Below are positions 1 through 5,586 of a stretch of 5,586 nt of DNA, in pieces; the first letter of the stretch is position 1; each line of letters opens with the position of its first letter. The translations under genes and the position numbers were made by a program. Below the pieces are notes generated by a model. It was not told where the DNA came from, ran no database searches, and saw only the letters and a program-made list of their open reading frames with translations. This DNA comes from Thermoplasmatota archaeon. GTDB taxonomy: Archaea > Thermoplasmatota > E2 > DHVEG-1. The stretch lies in NCBI GenBank assembly GCA_018334795.1, contig JAGXLH010000104.1, positions 1 through 5,586 of the forward strand, written 5' to 3'.

Positions 1-85
1 GATTTTTCTCAAGAATTTTTTGTTCATGCTTTTTTAACAGGTTTGCAACAAAATTCTTCTCATCTTCAGATCCAGGAACAAGCAT
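1..85 (-). CDS. N-terminal fragment of an unrecognised protein, running off the left edge
   Basis: The minus strand is open from base 100 to the window edge, after an in-frame stop at 101-103. Starting at the ATG at 83-85 it gives 28 residues beginning MLVPGSEDEKNFVANLL, a soluble, charged, helix-prone start with no signal peptide. A ribosome-binding-like AGGTGGTG lies at 95-102 on the minus strand, about 10 bases before this ATG. GTG codons at 98-100 and 95-97 are alternative starts that would add four or five residues. A TATA-like box sits further upstream at 142-149. I do not recognise the family, and only the first residues are visible. The gene is transcribed away from the thioredoxin-like pair, so it need not be related to it. 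Confidence 0.5.
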   Translation of the reverse strand, partial: MLVPGSEDEKNFVANLLKKHEQKILEKN

Positions 86-141
86 ACTGAACAGCACCAC
101 CTAACCATATTTTTCTTTTCAATATCTGAATGAAGTTCTAG

Positions 142-149
142 TTTATAAA
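142..149 (-). promoter_or_regulatory. Candidate TATA box for the left-edge minus-strand gene
   Basis: TTTATAAA is a perfect match to the archaeal TATA-box style. It lies about 57 bases before the minus-strand ATG at 85, so initiation about 25 bases downstream would give a leader of roughly 35 bases that includes the AGGTGGTG ribosome-binding sequence. The box is palindromic and the region is very AT-rich, so a chance match is possible. Confidence 0.35.
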
Positions 150-321
150 GTTATATTAAAAATAAGAAACAGATGTTTAAATTTAATTATTTTACATTAA
201 TTCATACATTCGTTTAATCTTTACAACATAATTACAATTGCTAAGCCAATAGTGAATAGATTTTTTTAAAATATAATGGTAATAACAAGCGTTAATATTA
301 AATATCAATGAGTTTATAATT

Positions 322-331
322 AAAATATAAA
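322..331 (+). promoter_or_regulatory. Candidate TATA box for the thioredoxin-like gene pair
   Basis: AAAATATAAA has an A-rich stretch, as expected of a BRE-like element, in front of TATAAA. Initiation about 25 bases downstream would fall near 352-356, giving a leader of about 20 bases before the ATG at 376. TTTATAAT at 313-320 is a competing box that would start the transcript slightly earlier. No second promoter is evident before the next gene at 1207, so this one probably serves both. Confidence 0.4.
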
Positions 332-375
332 GGAGTAAAAAAGATTATTATATTCTAATAAATTGGGGACAAAAA

Positions 376-1191
376 ATGAATATGAAACACATTATTATTC
401 TAACCATATTCACAATAATTCTTGTTTCGTTTATTTCATCTGCTAGTTTCCCCAAAGATAAGTCTATAATACGTTCAACCTTAGAAGAAGAAATCGTATT
501 TATAGAATATACTACGGCGACGTGGTGTCCTCAATGCCCTGGTGCTTCTGAAACGTTATATAATCTTAATACTAAGGATATATCTTTTTATTATATCAGT
601 TTAGTTGTTGATATGAATCCAGCAGCACAACAACGAAGTCAAGAGTACACCAATTACGCCATTCCCTCAGTTTATTTTGATGGAGGATATATTCACCATA
701 TCGGAAGTAATGGAGTATTATCTGATATTTACAGTTCCTCAATTGATGAATCATCTCAACGATCAAATCGGAAACCTGTTAACCTAACAGGATCCGTTGA
801 AATCAACGATGAACAAAATATGAATCTTATCATTAATATAACCAACACAGGCAATCAACAGTATACTGGAAGAATACGATCATATATCACTGAAAAGGAA
901 TCACGCTGGAATGATGCTGATGGGAATCCATATCATTTCGCTCTCCTTGATTTTGCACTTAACAAACAGATACGAATAAAAAAAGGAGAAACAATCACAT
1001 TAAAAACCCAATGGAATCCTCAGGACACATCCTTTGAAGATCCAATCACCAATGTTAATCCAAATAATCTTATGATTTTTACAACCGTGTCACATTGGAT
1101 TCCGCACTTTCGCTCGGGATTTATTCAATTCCCCTACCTTCAATTTTATTTTGCTCACTATATTGATCAAGTAGTACTAACCATCCCATAA
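376..1191 (+). CDS. Secreted thioredoxin-fold protein with CPQC active site and C-terminal beta domain
   Basis: This 271-residue protein is probably exported and acts on thiols or disulfides outside the membrane. Residues 1-23 look like a signal peptide: a lysine/histidine start, a hydrophobic stretch at about 6-20 and a likely SSA cleavage site before S24. Residues 38-125 are a thioredoxin-like domain with the active site W50-C51-P-Q-C54-P and the expected cis-proline at P97 in AIPSVYFDGG. Residues about 135-271 look beta-rich and Ig-like and carry W178 and the YHFALLDF segment, which recurs in the downstream paralogue. There are two N-glycosylation-type sequons, N136 and N154. GGGGA at 365-369, six bases before the ATG, supports this start over the in-frame ATG at 382. 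The arrangement recalls bacterial Omp28-like proteins, but that link is by memory only. It could be an oxidase, reductase or isomerase; the sequence does not decide. Confidence 0.85.
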   Translation: MNMKHIIILTIFTIILVSFISSASFPKDKSIIRSTLEEEIVFIEYTTATWCPQCPGASETLYNLNTKDISFYYISLVVDMNPAAQQRSQEYTNYAIPSVYFDGGYIHHIGSNGVLSDIYSSSIDESSQRSNRKPVNLTGSVEINDEQNMNLIINITNTGNQQYTGRIRSYITEKESRWNDADGNPYHFALLDFALNKQIRIKKGETITLKTQWNPQDTSFEDPITNVNPNNLMIFTTVSHWIPHFRSGFIQFPYLQFYFAHYIDQVVLTIP

Positions 1192-1192
1192 A

Positions 1193-1197
1193 AGGAT
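1193..1197 (+). promoter_or_regulatory. Ribosome-binding site that favours the ATG at 1207
   Basis: AGGAT ends directly against the in-frame TTG at 1198, leaving no room for that codon to be used with it, but it lies nine bases before the ATG at 1207. This makes the ATG the better start and the protein 491 residues rather than 494. Confidence 0.6.
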
Positions 1198-1206
1198 TTG
1201 AAAGAT

Positions 1207-2682
1207 ATGAAAATTAAAAACATCTATATTCCACCAGGATACATAGTCGTAGCCCTAATTTTAGTTTCAATACTTGCTGGTTCCTTACTATTATCAGATA
1301 ACAATAGTGAACAAGATACCCAACCTCCCACACTTACCGTGATTTCAAAAAATTTTACTATGTACCAAGGAGAACAAAAACAAATTTCAATCGAATTTTC
1401 AGATAATACAAATGTAACCGAAGCAACCCTTTTTTACAGGAAAGAAACTGATGTTAACTGGCAGTCAACATCTATTCTTTCAAAATCATACACATTAACA
1501 GTTTCTTCTGATGAAACAAAAAATTATCACTATTATGTAACCATCAATGACAAAGCAGAAAATGGACCCATTGGAGATCCTTCAACAGATGGATCACGAT
1601 TCTATATAATTACAGTTCTTAAAAACAGTAATTCAGATGATGGTGAAAATATACAAAGAGCTGTATTTGTAGAAGAAGGAACAGCAACCTGGTGTTCAAA
1701 TTGTCCTGAAGCCGCTGAAGCAATTCATAATGCATACGAAAAACAAGATACATCATTTTATTATGTTAGTATGGTAGAAGATGAGAACCAAAAAGCGAAT
1801 GATCGATTGGAAAATGCGTATAATATTTTAGGGTATCCTACCGTTTATCTAGATGGCGGATATGAGGTTCTTATTGGTTCACAAAATATCATAGATAATT
1901 TTGATTCAACTTTAAATAAAGCATCTAATCGTCCAGCTTCATCAATTAAACTCACATTAAGATCTGAATGGAATGAAACAAGAGAGGAACTTACAAACAC
2001 AATATACATTAACAATTTTGAAGATTCGACATATACTGGAACGATCAAACTTTATGTTACTGAGATTAAGAGCCAATGGTCAGATGTGAACGGAGATCCA
2101 TATCATTTTTCATTTTTAGATTATGGATTACATCAAGAAATTAGTATTTCTTCAGGAGAAAACAAAAGTATTTCAAAAGATTGGAACCCTTCAGAAAAAG
2201 GATTTAATGTTGTGAAGGAAAATCTATGGGTTGTAGCAGTCTTATTTAATGATGAAAAACAAACCGGTTATTCAAATCCTACTGAACAAAATAAAGAATT
2301 TGATGCTTACTATGTGGATGCAACAACTGCTAGTAGAGTAACAGAGGGAACACTTCCACCAACTATTGGTTTAAAAACTCCAAAACCGTTTTATCATTAT
2401 ATTCGTGGTAATGAAGCAAAAAACAAGTTACTATCAACGACTTATGTAATTGGGAAAATGACCATTGATAGTAATGTTGAATCAGACCTTGCTGTTGAAA
2501 AAGTAATCTTTCAAATAACAGGTAAACGGAATAATTTCTCAGCTGAAATCACTCAGCCACCTTACGAATACATCTGGGATCAGCGTTCATTTGGAAAATA
2601 TACCATCACAGCAACAGTAATTGATGAACAAGGGCGCTCGAATTCGGATTCCATCGAAAACGTATGGGCCTTTATTTTGTAA
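1207..2682 (+). CDS. Membrane-anchored thioredoxin-fold protein (CSNC) flanked by Ig-like domains
   Basis: This 491-residue protein is a larger paralogue of the product encoded just upstream, from which it is separated by 15 bases, so the two are probably one transcript. Residues 12-29 are a hydrophobic segment with no lipobox cysteine, best read as an uncleaved N-terminal anchor with the rest outside the membrane. Residues about 38-137 form an Ig/fibronectin-like domain starting near QPPTLTVIS. Residues 149-242 are the thioredoxin-like domain, with W162-C163-S-N-C166-P and cis-proline P211 in GYPTVYLDGG. Residues about 243-372 are the beta domain shared with the upstream protein, including W291 and YHFSFLDY. 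Residues about 382-491 are a second Ig-like domain ending in the usual GKYTITATVIDEQGRS-type strand. Six sequons (N32, N49, N69, N256, N319, N443) fit an exposed, glycosylated protein. A thiol-disulfide role is likely; the partner is unknown. Confidence 0.85.
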   Translation: MKIKNIYIPPGYIVVALILVSILAGSLLLSDNNSEQDTQPPTLTVISKNFTMYQGEQKQISIEFSDNTNVTEATLFYRKETDVNWQSTSILSKSYTLTVSSDETKNYHYYVTINDKAENGPIGDPSTDGSRFYIITVLKNSNSDDGENIQRAVFVEEGTATWCSNCPEAAEAIHNAYEKQDTSFYYVSMVEDENQKANDRLENAYNILGYPTVYLDGGYEVLIGSQNIIDNFDSTLNKASNRPASSIKLTLRSEWNETREELTNTIYINNFEDSTYTGTIKLYVTEIKSQWSDVNGDPYHFSFLDYGLHQEISISSGENKSISKDWNPSEKGFNVVKENLWVVAVLFNDEKQTGYSNPTEQNKEFDAYYVDATTASRVTEGTLPPTIGLKTPKPFYHYIRGNEAKNKLLSTTYVIGKMTIDSNVESDLAVEKVIFQITGKRNNFSAEITQPPYEYIWDQRSFGKYTITATVIDEQGRSNSDSIENVWAFIL

Positions 2683-3979
2683 GAAACATGGAATTAAAAG
2701 ATGCTAAAAGATTTCGTGCTGCAACACTGCTGAATGGATAAATGCCATTAAGAATTGTGGGCATAGTTCTTTGTATTACTTCTTTTGGCGAGTAAAATTG
2801 TTTATACAATGAAAAAACCCCGCGTTGCAACTGCTCAGGAGTCATATGTTTTGGTTGGAAAACAGGATTAAACATCGTATATTCATCCCATTTTGTGGTT
2901 AACAACCTATTTTCTTTTTGAAGTTTTTTGAAAAGTGGAGTACCTGGGAATGGAGTTACGATTGTAAAATCAGCTACATCAATTTTTAGTTTTTTGAGCA
3001 TTGAAAACGTAACATCAAAAACATCAGGTGTATCAGTATCAAATCCAAACATGAAATCTCCTATTACAATCATATTATGAGAATGAATGAGATCAATTGC
3101 TGTTTCGTACTCTTTTACCATATTAGTTGATTTACCCATAGAGTCCAAGGTTTGTTGTTGAAATGATTCAAATCCAACTAACCAACCTATACATCCAGCT
3201 TCTTTAGATAATGAAACAAATGAAGGATCTCTAGCAAGCAGATTAATATTACCATTGCAAAAGAAATGTTTTTTCAATGGTTTCATTTGTCTGAAAAGCT
3301 CTTTGGTATATGAAGGGTCAATGGTAAGGGACATATCATAAAACATAAAAATTTTCTGAGGAAGATTTCGTATTTCCTCGATGACCTCTTCTACTGGACG
3401 CGTGTAAAAATGATTTCCATTAGGCGTGTTTCCTTCAGGACAAAAATGACATTGATATGGACATCCTCTCGTTGCTTCAATTGCACCCATGAGAACAAAT
3501 CCTGGGAGTCTAACGTTAGTTGATGGCAGGTGACAGTGTTCTGTATCCAAAGATTTTGGAGGATAAATCTTTTGAATCTTCTTTTTTTCTGCGTCTTTTA
3601 AGAGATCAAGCCAGTTGCATTCCCCTCGACCAAGCAAGACAGTATCGGCATGTTTCAATGCTTCATTTGTAAGTGCTGAAGCATGTAAGCCACATAAAAT
3701 AACACAAACATTCTTTTTACGATATTGATCTGCAACTTTATAAGCAACGGAAGAAGATGCAGTATTATAATGAATGACAACCAGGTCATATTCATCGGTA
3801 ATGTTACGTTGATGATACCGTTCATTTAGAATAGTTACTTTATGCTTTCCTGGTGTGATTGCTGCTAATCTTCGAATATATAATGTTGGTAAAATGGAAA
3901 AAGAAGTAAGAAACCTCGTAAGAAAACGATTTGATGACAGATTTGATTTTCTTAATTGTTCAATAAGCAGGATTTTCAT
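2672..3979 (-). CDS. B12-binding-type radical SAM protein
   Basis: This 435-residue enzyme should bind a 4Fe-4S cluster that cleaves S-adenosylmethionine to start radical chemistry in the cytoplasm. Residues 1-135 have the layout of a cobalamin-binding domain: the MKILLI start, a YDLVVIHYNTAS segment, C96-G-L-H99 in place of the usual GGxH, and GRGE at 117-120. Residues about 160-345 are the radical SAM core with C173-P-Y-Q-C177-H-F-C180 and the SAM-contacting GFES at 269-272. The tail, with TPFPGTPL at 342-349, a tryptophan-aspartate segment and an FYSPKEVIQR-type stretch, resembles the family that includes hopanoid methylases and the GDGT ring synthases. The substrate cannot be told from sequence. 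The ATG at 3977-3979 gives the typical MKILLI start; the TTG at 3989-3991 would only add MWFF. The stop overlaps the end of the convergent thioredoxin-like gene by 11 bases, and the CapK-like gene diverges from the start. Confidence 0.88.
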   Translation of the reverse strand: MKILLIEQLRKSNLSSNRFLTRFLTSFSILPTLYIRRLAAITPGKHKVTILNERYHQRNITDEYDLVVIHYNTASSSVAYKVADQYRKKNVCVILCGLHASALTNEALKHADTVLLGRGECNWLDLLKDAEKKKIQKIYPPKSLDTEHCHLPSTNVRLPGFVLMGAIEATRGCPYQCHFCPEGNTPNGNHFYTRPVEEVIEEIRNLPQKIFMFYDMSLTIDPSYTKELFRQMKPLKKHFFCNGNINLLARDPSFVSLSKEAGCIGWLVGFESFQQQTLDSMGKSTNMVKEYETAIDLIHSHNMIVIGDFMFGFDTDTPDVFDVTFSMLKKLKIDVADFTIVTPFPGTPLFKKLQKENRLLTTKWDEYTMFNPVFQPKHMTPEQLQRGVFSLYKQFYSPKEVIQRTMPTILNGIYPFSSVAARNLLASFNSMFLTK

Positions 3980-4005
3980 GAAAAACCACAATCGTGAGCT
4001 AAAGG

Positions 4006-4018
4006 AATATTTTTTTAA
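4006..4018. promoter_or_regulatory. AT-only box possibly shared by two divergent promoters
   Basis: The 74 bases between the divergent starts at 3979 and 4054 contain one AT-only block, AATATTTTTTTAA, centred near 4012. Counting about 25 bases each way puts start sites near 3987 (minus, a leader of about eight bases) and 4037 (plus, a leader of about 16 bases that keeps the GGTG ribosome-binding sequence). TATTTATT at 4025-4032 is an alternative box that would make the plus-strand mRNA nearly leaderless. This is inference from spacing only. Confidence 0.3.
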
Positions 4019-4044
4019 GGTATTATTTATTTGCTTAGTTGGTT

Positions 4045-4048
4045 GGTG
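4045..4048 (+). promoter_or_regulatory. GGTG ribosome-binding site that sets the CapK-like start
   Basis: GGTG lies five bases before the ATG at 4054 and matches the archaeal GGTGAT-type sequence in part. The in-frame TTG at 4039 lies upstream of this site and has no comparable sequence in front of it, so the ATG at 4054 is preferred. Confidence 0.5.
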
Positions 4049-4053
4049 TAATA

Positions 4054-5445
4054 ATGAATCAGTTTTATAATCCTTTTTTTCTTGTAAAACTTTTGAAGAG
4101 TTATCTATTTGACATTAATCGGTTAAATCGATGGTCTGAAGAAAGGTTACATCGTTTTCAGGATAAACAATTACGATTTATGGTAAATTATGCTTGGAAG
4201 GTACCAATGTATCATACCATTTACAGGAACCATGGGATAAATCCAAAAGATATCAAAAATCGATTTGATATTCAGAAACTCCCCATCATCACCAAGGATG
4301 ATTTCAAAGGAAAAAGCATTTCTGAACTTATTCCAAAGGGGAAAAATCCCAGTTCTGTTGTGAAAGTATCAACATCAGGAACCACCGGGAAATCTTTAGA
4401 TCTATATGTGGACATGTATGAAATCATCATGGGATTATTTGGATACTTACGAACTATACGATCATATGGCCTTGATTGGCGAGGGCAAAAACTTTCGATC
4501 ATTGGAGATTTTGCTCCCCATACAGCTGAATCAGGATACGTAAAAAAAGGATTACTTCCCAAATCATGGTTCCAATCATCTTTAAAAAACATTCAATGGT
4601 TAGATACCAATGATTCACCTGAAAAGGTCCTTAAGGATTTAGAATCTTTTCAACCGGATTTTATTGGCGGATATACCGGAATGCTTGGTCATATCGCAGT
4701 TCTAAAGAATCAAGGAATGAAATCGACGATTCAACCAAAATGTATCGCATCAACCGGAGCTTTACTTGATCCGAAATTAAAAGAATATATAGAACAAACG
4801 TTTTCAACAAAGATTTTTGAAGTGTATGGAGCAACTGAAACTGGGCCTATAGCATTTCAAAGACCGGGTACCACAAAGTACTCAATTATGTCAGATCTTC
4901 TTTTAATCGAATTTCAAAATGAAAACGCAGAATATGTTTCATCCCACGATCCAGGATACACCATTGTCACTAAATTGTATAGCGGGGGCACACCCATTAT
5001 TAGATACAATGCGATTAATGACATTGTTTCACCTGAATACCAAGAATCTGACATTTCCGCAGTTCTACCAGAAACCATAAAACGAATTTATGGCCGAGAC
5101 AGTATTCGATTATATCGAAAGGATGGGAAGATTTTACTTGGTTCTTCATTGACCACAATTTTCAGTCGGCTTTTATATAAACTTGAAACAAGTAAGATTC
5201 GTGACTTAAAAGTCATTCAACAAACGGTAGATGAAATTGATGTACAGTATGTCGTTGATGAAAATCTGCGAAATATAGGAGTCAAAGTAGAGAAAATCTG
5301 TGAAGAATTAAATAATGGGTTTAAAGAAGTGTTTGGACCATCTGTGACGGTACAATTCACAGAGGTTAAATCAGTAACTAGAGATGAACCTCGCATTATG
5401 ACAAAAGTAGATCCAGAAAGAATGAAATTAACTGGTTTTGCATAA
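4054..5445 (+). CDS. PaaK/CapK-like adenylate-forming enzyme (phenylacetate-CoA ligase family)
   Basis: This 463-residue cytoplasmic protein belongs to the ANL adenylate-forming superfamily, whose members activate a carboxylate with ATP and usually pass it to coenzyme A. The phosphate-binding loop STSGTTGKSL is at 106-115. FIGGYTGMLGHIA at 203-215 is typical of the PaaK/CapK branch. The YGATETG motif is at 258-264, the IIRYNAINDIV segment at 315-325 contains the expected aspartate D323, and the hinge GRD is at 347-349. The C-terminal subdomain runs from about 350 to the end. By hand alignment the position of the usual catalytic lysine, in the R-x-x-G-K motif, is arginine R447. Length is normal for the family. 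No phenylacetate-degradation genes are nearby, and many CapK-like proteins sit in envelope or polysaccharide loci, so the substrate is open. It is transcribed divergently from the radical SAM gene and ends in a terminator-like structure. Confidence 0.87.
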   Translation: MNQFYNPFFLVKLLKSYLFDINRLNRWSEERLHRFQDKQLRFMVNYAWKVPMYHTIYRNHGINPKDIKNRFDIQKLPIITKDDFKGKSISELIPKGKNPSSVVKVSTSGTTGKSLDLYVDMYEIIMGLFGYLRTIRSYGLDWRGQKLSIIGDFAPHTAESGYVKKGLLPKSWFQSSLKNIQWLDTNDSPEKVLKDLESFQPDFIGGYTGMLGHIAVLKNQGMKSTIQPKCIASTGALLDPKLKEYIEQTFSTKIFEVYGATETGPIAFQRPGTTKYSIMSDLLLIEFQNENAEYVSSHDPGYTIVTKLYSGGTPIIRYNAINDIVSPEYQESDISAVLPETIKRIYGRDSIRLYRKDGKILLGSSLTTIFSRLLYKLETSKIRDLKVIQQTVDEIDVQYVVDENLRNIGVKVEKICEELNNGFKEVFGPSVTVQFTEVKSVTRDEPRIMTKVDPERMKLTGFA

Positions 5446-5485
5446 GCTAACCTAAGTCATCAGTTTTAAAAAAACCAGTTTTTTT
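5430..5485 (+). terminator. Long-loop stem followed by a T-run, overlapping the end of the CapK-like gene
   Basis: AACTGGTTTT at 5430-5439 is perfectly complementary to AAAACCAGTT at 5471-5480, with a 31-base loop that contains the stop codon at 5443-5445. The right arm runs straight into further T residues to 5485, giving the stem-plus-T-run form of an intrinsic terminator. It cannot form at the same time as the short hairpin at 5465-5488. Confidence 0.4.
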
Positions 5486-5488
5486 AAA
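5465..5488 (+). terminator. Short AT hairpin with T-run, terminator of the CapK-like gene
   Basis: TTTAAAAAAA at 5465-5474 and TTTTTTTAAA at 5479-5488 form a perfect 10-base stem around the four-base loop CCAG, 19 bases after the stop codon. The stem is weak because it is all A and T, but the seven-T run at 5479-5485 alone fits the T-rich signals that end archaeal transcripts. Being symmetrical, it could also act on a transcript from the right. Confidence 0.5.
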
Positions 5489-5557
5489 TGAATCGAACAA
5501 ACAATTTTTTGGTAAATCAAGTGATTTTTATCTAATGAATAGTTTAATACCAAAAGT

Positions 5558-5564
5558 TATTTAA
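5558..5564 (+). promoter_or_regulatory. Weak promoter candidate for a gene beyond the right edge
   Basis: TATTTAA preceded by the A-rich CAAAAG at 5551-5556 resembles an archaeal BRE/TATA pair. A start site would fall at the window edge, so no gene can be shown. Bases 5489-5586 hold no convincing reading frame. They include a small dyad, AAATCA at 5514-5519 with TGATTT at 5522-5527, whose two-base gap is too short for a hairpin. Confidence 0.2.
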
Positions 5565-5586
5565 GCAGAAAAATAATATTATTATC

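Larger units (their letters stand above)
86..375. other. AT-rich divergent intergenic region
   Basis: This 290-base gap separates the left-edge minus-strand gene from the thioredoxin-like pair. I see no reading frame of useful length with a start and ribosome-binding site, no RNA gene and no long repeat. It holds TATA-like boxes for both directions, a T-run at 261-267 and a 10-base palindrome, TTAATATTAA, at 292-301. The palindrome is made only of A and T, so it has little weight in such sequence. Confidence 0.6.

Noticed and set aside
292..301. Palindrome TTAATATTAA as an operator
   Set aside because: It is only A and T in a very AT-rich gap, where such palindromes are frequent by chance, and no second copy is seen.
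329..335. AAAGGAG, a strong ribosome-binding-like sequence
   Set aside because: No ATG, GTG or TTG follows at a usable distance, and it overlaps the TATA-like box, so it is more likely chance or promoter sequence.
86..375. CRISPR array, tRNA or structured RNA in the intergenic gap
   Set aside because: There are no regularly spaced repeats, no tRNA-like arms and no GC-rich stems; the sequence is plain AT-rich promoter-type DNA.
1845..2048. 67-codon open frame on the minus strand
   Set aside because: It lies wholly inside the well-supported thioredoxin-like gene on the other strand, has no recognisable motif and looks like a by-product of that gene's codon use.
3855..4070. 71-codon open frame on the plus strand, antisense to the start of the radical SAM gene
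   Set aside because: It overlaps both the radical SAM start and the beginning of the CapK-like gene, has no domain, and its sequence is explained by the opposite strand.
4272..4592. 106-codon open frame on the minus strand
   Set aside because: It is antisense to the conserved phosphate-binding-loop region of the CapK-like gene and has no recognisable protein features.
5489..5536. Short frame starting ATG AAT CGA after the terminator
   Set aside because: It codes for only 15 residues, starts inside the terminator region and has no ribosome-binding site.

Overview
The window looks like archaeal chromosome. It is strongly AT-rich, the intergenic gaps are short or very AT-rich, and start sites carry GGTG- or GGAT-type ribosome-binding sequences or almost no leader. 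TATA-like boxes fit start sites about 25 bases downstream. Two genes encode exported thioredoxin-like proteins with Ig-like modules, a protein style I associate with uncultured Thermoplasmatota and with some Asgard archaea. The lineage is an inference; there is no rRNA or other phylogenetic marker here.

Layout. Bases 1-85 hold the start of a minus-strand gene that leaves the window. An AT-rich divergent intergenic region (86-375) follows. Next comes a two-gene plus-strand unit, 376-1191 and 1207-2682, encoding paralogous extracytoplasmic thioredoxin-fold proteins. The first appears secreted. The second is membrane-anchored and has an extra Ig-like domain on each side. A minus-strand gene for a B12-binding-type radical SAM protein (2672-3979) converges on the pair and overlaps the second gene by 11 bases. 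A plus-strand gene for a PaaK/CapK-like adenylate-forming enzyme (4054-5445) diverges from the radical SAM gene across a 74-base gap. The last 141 bases hold a terminator-like structure made of two competing hairpins, then a weak promoter candidate for a gene beyond the window.

How the genes may work together. The two thioredoxin-like proteins are probably co-transcribed and act outside the cytoplasmic membrane on protein thiols or disulfides; no electron-donating membrane partner is visible. The radical SAM protein and the CapK-like enzyme are both cytoplasmic and share one short promoter region. Relatives of both families take part in lipid or cell-envelope chemistry, so a linked role in envelope modification is a reasonable but unproven guess. 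There is no mobile element, CRISPR array, tRNA or rRNA. I see no clearly new multi-gene system; the points most worth a second look are listed as findings.
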